Shown: piece after piece, positions 62,790 through 64,000 of the stretch
How positions within the stretch are numbered: position 1 is the stretch's first letter
How the letters are laid out: every line of letters starts with the position of its first letter
NCBI GenBank assembly: GCA_039621445.1
Contig: CP154955.1
Location: 29,767,471 to 29,831,470 of the forward strand
Direction: 5' to 3'
Origin: Euglena gracilis
Lineage: Eukaryota > Euglenida > Euglenophyceae > Euglenales
DNA: 64,000 bases
Notes under the pieces: model-generated
The model's input: only the letters and a program-made list of their open reading frames with translations
Database searches by the model: none
What the model was told of the DNA's origin: nothing
Translations under genes and position numbers: made by a program

Positions 62790-63001
62790 TCACTTGGCTG
62801 AGCTCCAACCCCCAACCAGTATAGGATCCGCTCCACCTTCAAATTCACACGCTCGGGATCTTGATTCTCCTTCAGTGGGTCGTAAGTCCCGATCACCTCC
62901 AAAAAACGACCGTCACGTGGCATCTTAGAGTCTGCGACAACCATTCGATAAAATGGACGCTTGTGACGGCCTTTCCTTGTGAGCCGAATCCGTGTTGCCA
63001 T
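62790..63001 (-). CDS. rpsP: Ribosomal protein bS16, 5' exon
   Basis: Minus strand from the ATG at 63001. The 71 codons encode a complete S16 core: [20 protein letters not shown], the conserved [20 protein letters not shown], then [15 protein letters not shown]16 is an assembly protein of the bacterial-type small ribosomal subunit. In a nuclear genome it serves mitochondria or plastids. There is no obvious N-terminal presequence, but the first 20 residues are strongly basic and could act in targeting. After GAQPSD the frame reaches a stop within two codons, so the C-terminal helix must come from elsewhere, best matched by 56561-56741. Full product about 130 residues, normal for the family with a tail. 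Confidence 0.88.
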
Positions 63002-63360
63002 GAAGACAGCAAAATTCAGTTGTTTGTCCGCAGGGACAACTGATTCCTCAACGTCGTCTTCAAGCCACTCCAGATCTGCCCCAGGATCTTCCTCAGGTTC
63101 AGGTCACACCACTCCTGACTGATGAGAATTTATCATGCAAACGTTGGCATTTGTGTGAGGCCAAAAAAAAATGATTTTTGGTGAAGGCCGGTCAAAATGC
63201 CCAAAACAACCCATTTTTGAATTTGGTTACAAACTGGGCATTTAAGGCCAAGGCTTGGGCACCAATGGAGTTCAAAAGATCGTGATTTGGGCTGTCGGCC
63301 ATAACAGCCCCCCCCTTTTTTCAAAAAAGGCTGCATTTAAATAAAAGATAAATAGTAAAT
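63002..63360. other. Upstream region of the S16 gene
   Basis: No further gene or clear promoter motif seen. An A/T-rich stretch (63340-63360) leads into the mariner-like element. Confidence 0.35.
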
Positions 63361-64000
63361 TACAGTGTGGCTAAAAATTACGGAAGACAGAAATTTTGGC
63401 AAAATACCCAAATTTTGCCATAATTTTTTTTCTCGTAATTTTCTCACTCCGTCGGTTTCCGACGCCCTCCTCCAGTCCACTTCTGGTTTGTGCTCAAAAG
63501 AACACAATACTCATCCCAATTGAATGCCAGTTTCTTCAATGGTATATGCTCAGCCAGCTCCTTGAAAAACGGGCGATCGGCATCAAGCACCTAGGGAAAA
63601 TCACAGCAAAAATCGCTCTGCATTAAAAATCACTGACACCTGATCAGTGGGCACAATTCTATCAGAATTTGCAGCGAACGGCCACCATTCTGCTTTCGCC
63701 AGCGAATATTTTGCCCATGCCTGACCGATCTTGAACGTTCCCCCATTTTTTTTGGCAAGGGTTGCTGGGCGGGTACGTCCCACACCACGTCGACCAATTG
63801 CAGACACTGGGGGACAGAAAAAATACGTTGTACACGCAATCAGGAGAGAAATCTCGCTTACCTGTGCCGACAGTCAATTCTTTGTTGGGACGAGATTTTG
63901 GCAAAATTAATTTTTCCCAAATAAAAATTTTGCCAAAATTTTTTCTCGTAATTTTTGTTTTGCCATAACTTTTGTCTTCCGTAATTTTTAGCCACACTGT
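63361..64000. mobile_element. ~637-bp Tc1/mariner-like non-autonomous element, TA target site
   Basis: CAGTGTGGCTAAAAATTACG starts at 63363 after TA, and the exact reverse complement CGTAATTTTTAGCCACACTG ends at 63999 followed by T at the window edge, where the second TA would complete. Inner copies of TTTTGCCAAAATT and TTTCTCGTAATTTT make the inverted repeats longer than 60 bp with gaps. CAGTG-type ends and TA targets are typical of the Tc1/mariner superfamily. No transposase frame is recognisable. Confidence 0.8.

Noticed and set aside
62542-62808. Minus-strand frame of 88 codons downstream of the S16 5' exon
   Set aside because: It overlaps the S16 exon in another frame and has no S16-like C-terminus; the piece at 56561-56741 fits far better.
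63662-63997. Minus-strand 111-codon frame inside the mariner-like element as a transposase remnant
   Set aside because: No DDE/D motif or helix-turn-helix pattern could be recognised, and the inverted repeats make up part of the frame.

Overview
This 64 kb window looks like nuclear DNA of a eukaryote with a large, repeat-dominated genome. Almost everything recognisable is a mobile element, a tandem array or a dispersed repeat. The only cellular gene I can support is a nuclear gene for bacterial-type ribosomal protein S16 (organellar small subunit), split by about 6 kb. I see no rRNA, CRISPR, prokaryotic operon or plasmid feature. LTR-element primer sites complementary to eukaryotic initiator tRNA-Met, a chromodomain Ty3/gypsy element, a DIRS element and long C/G homopolymers fit a protist or alga. 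The sequence alone does not fix the lineage.

Layout. 1-11543: 3' part of a chromodomain Ty3/gypsy element (A) with an intact polymerase (602-4312). Downstream lies a very long extra reading region (4416-10257) preceded by a strong 3' splice-site signal, then a polypurine tract and 3' LTR. 11544-23160: about 11.6 kb of a ~215-bp satellite whose orientation switches five times, with two small foreign insertions. 23163-29774: a ~6.6 kb palindrome made of two inverted gag-protease halves of the same LTR family, joined by a 46-nt loop. 29775-36870: C/G minisatellites, dispersed repeats, a GATGGCCATC minisatellite, a small MITE and three ~305-bp units carrying a tRNA-like Pol III motif. 36870-41009: decayed copy (B) of the extra 3' region plus its LTR. 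41010-42360: dispersed repeat in reverse orientation. 42362-45909: inverted 5' half (C; LTR plus coiled-coil gag) of the same LTR family. 46163-51107 and 51108-55619: two DIRS-like tyrosine-recombinase retroelements tail to tail. The first is decayed and carries a MITE. The second keeps two long, almost fully overlapping frames. 55620-63360: low-complexity DNA and the split S16 gene. 63361-64000: a Tc1/mariner-like non-autonomous element.

How the parts relate. A, B, C and the palindrome arms share LTR ends (TGTGTACC...GTACAC), a GGGAGGGGGA polypurine tract where the 3' LTR is present, and a TGGTAGCAGA primer site where a 5' leader is present. Together they suggest a full element in this order: LTR, coiled-coil/RS-rich gag with CCHC knuckle, in-frame TAG, protease, methyltransferase-like domain, RT-RNaseH-integrase-chromodomain, 3' splice site, ~1,900-residue zinc-ribbon-like protein, polypurine tract, LTR. 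The methyltransferase-like domain recurs in the DIRS element, but after RNase H rather than before RT. Inverted arrangement recurs throughout: satellite strand switches, the palindrome, the B/C LTR pair and the DIRS pair.

Limits. Alignments were made by eye, boundaries are generally good to a few bases to tens of bases, and no database search was run.
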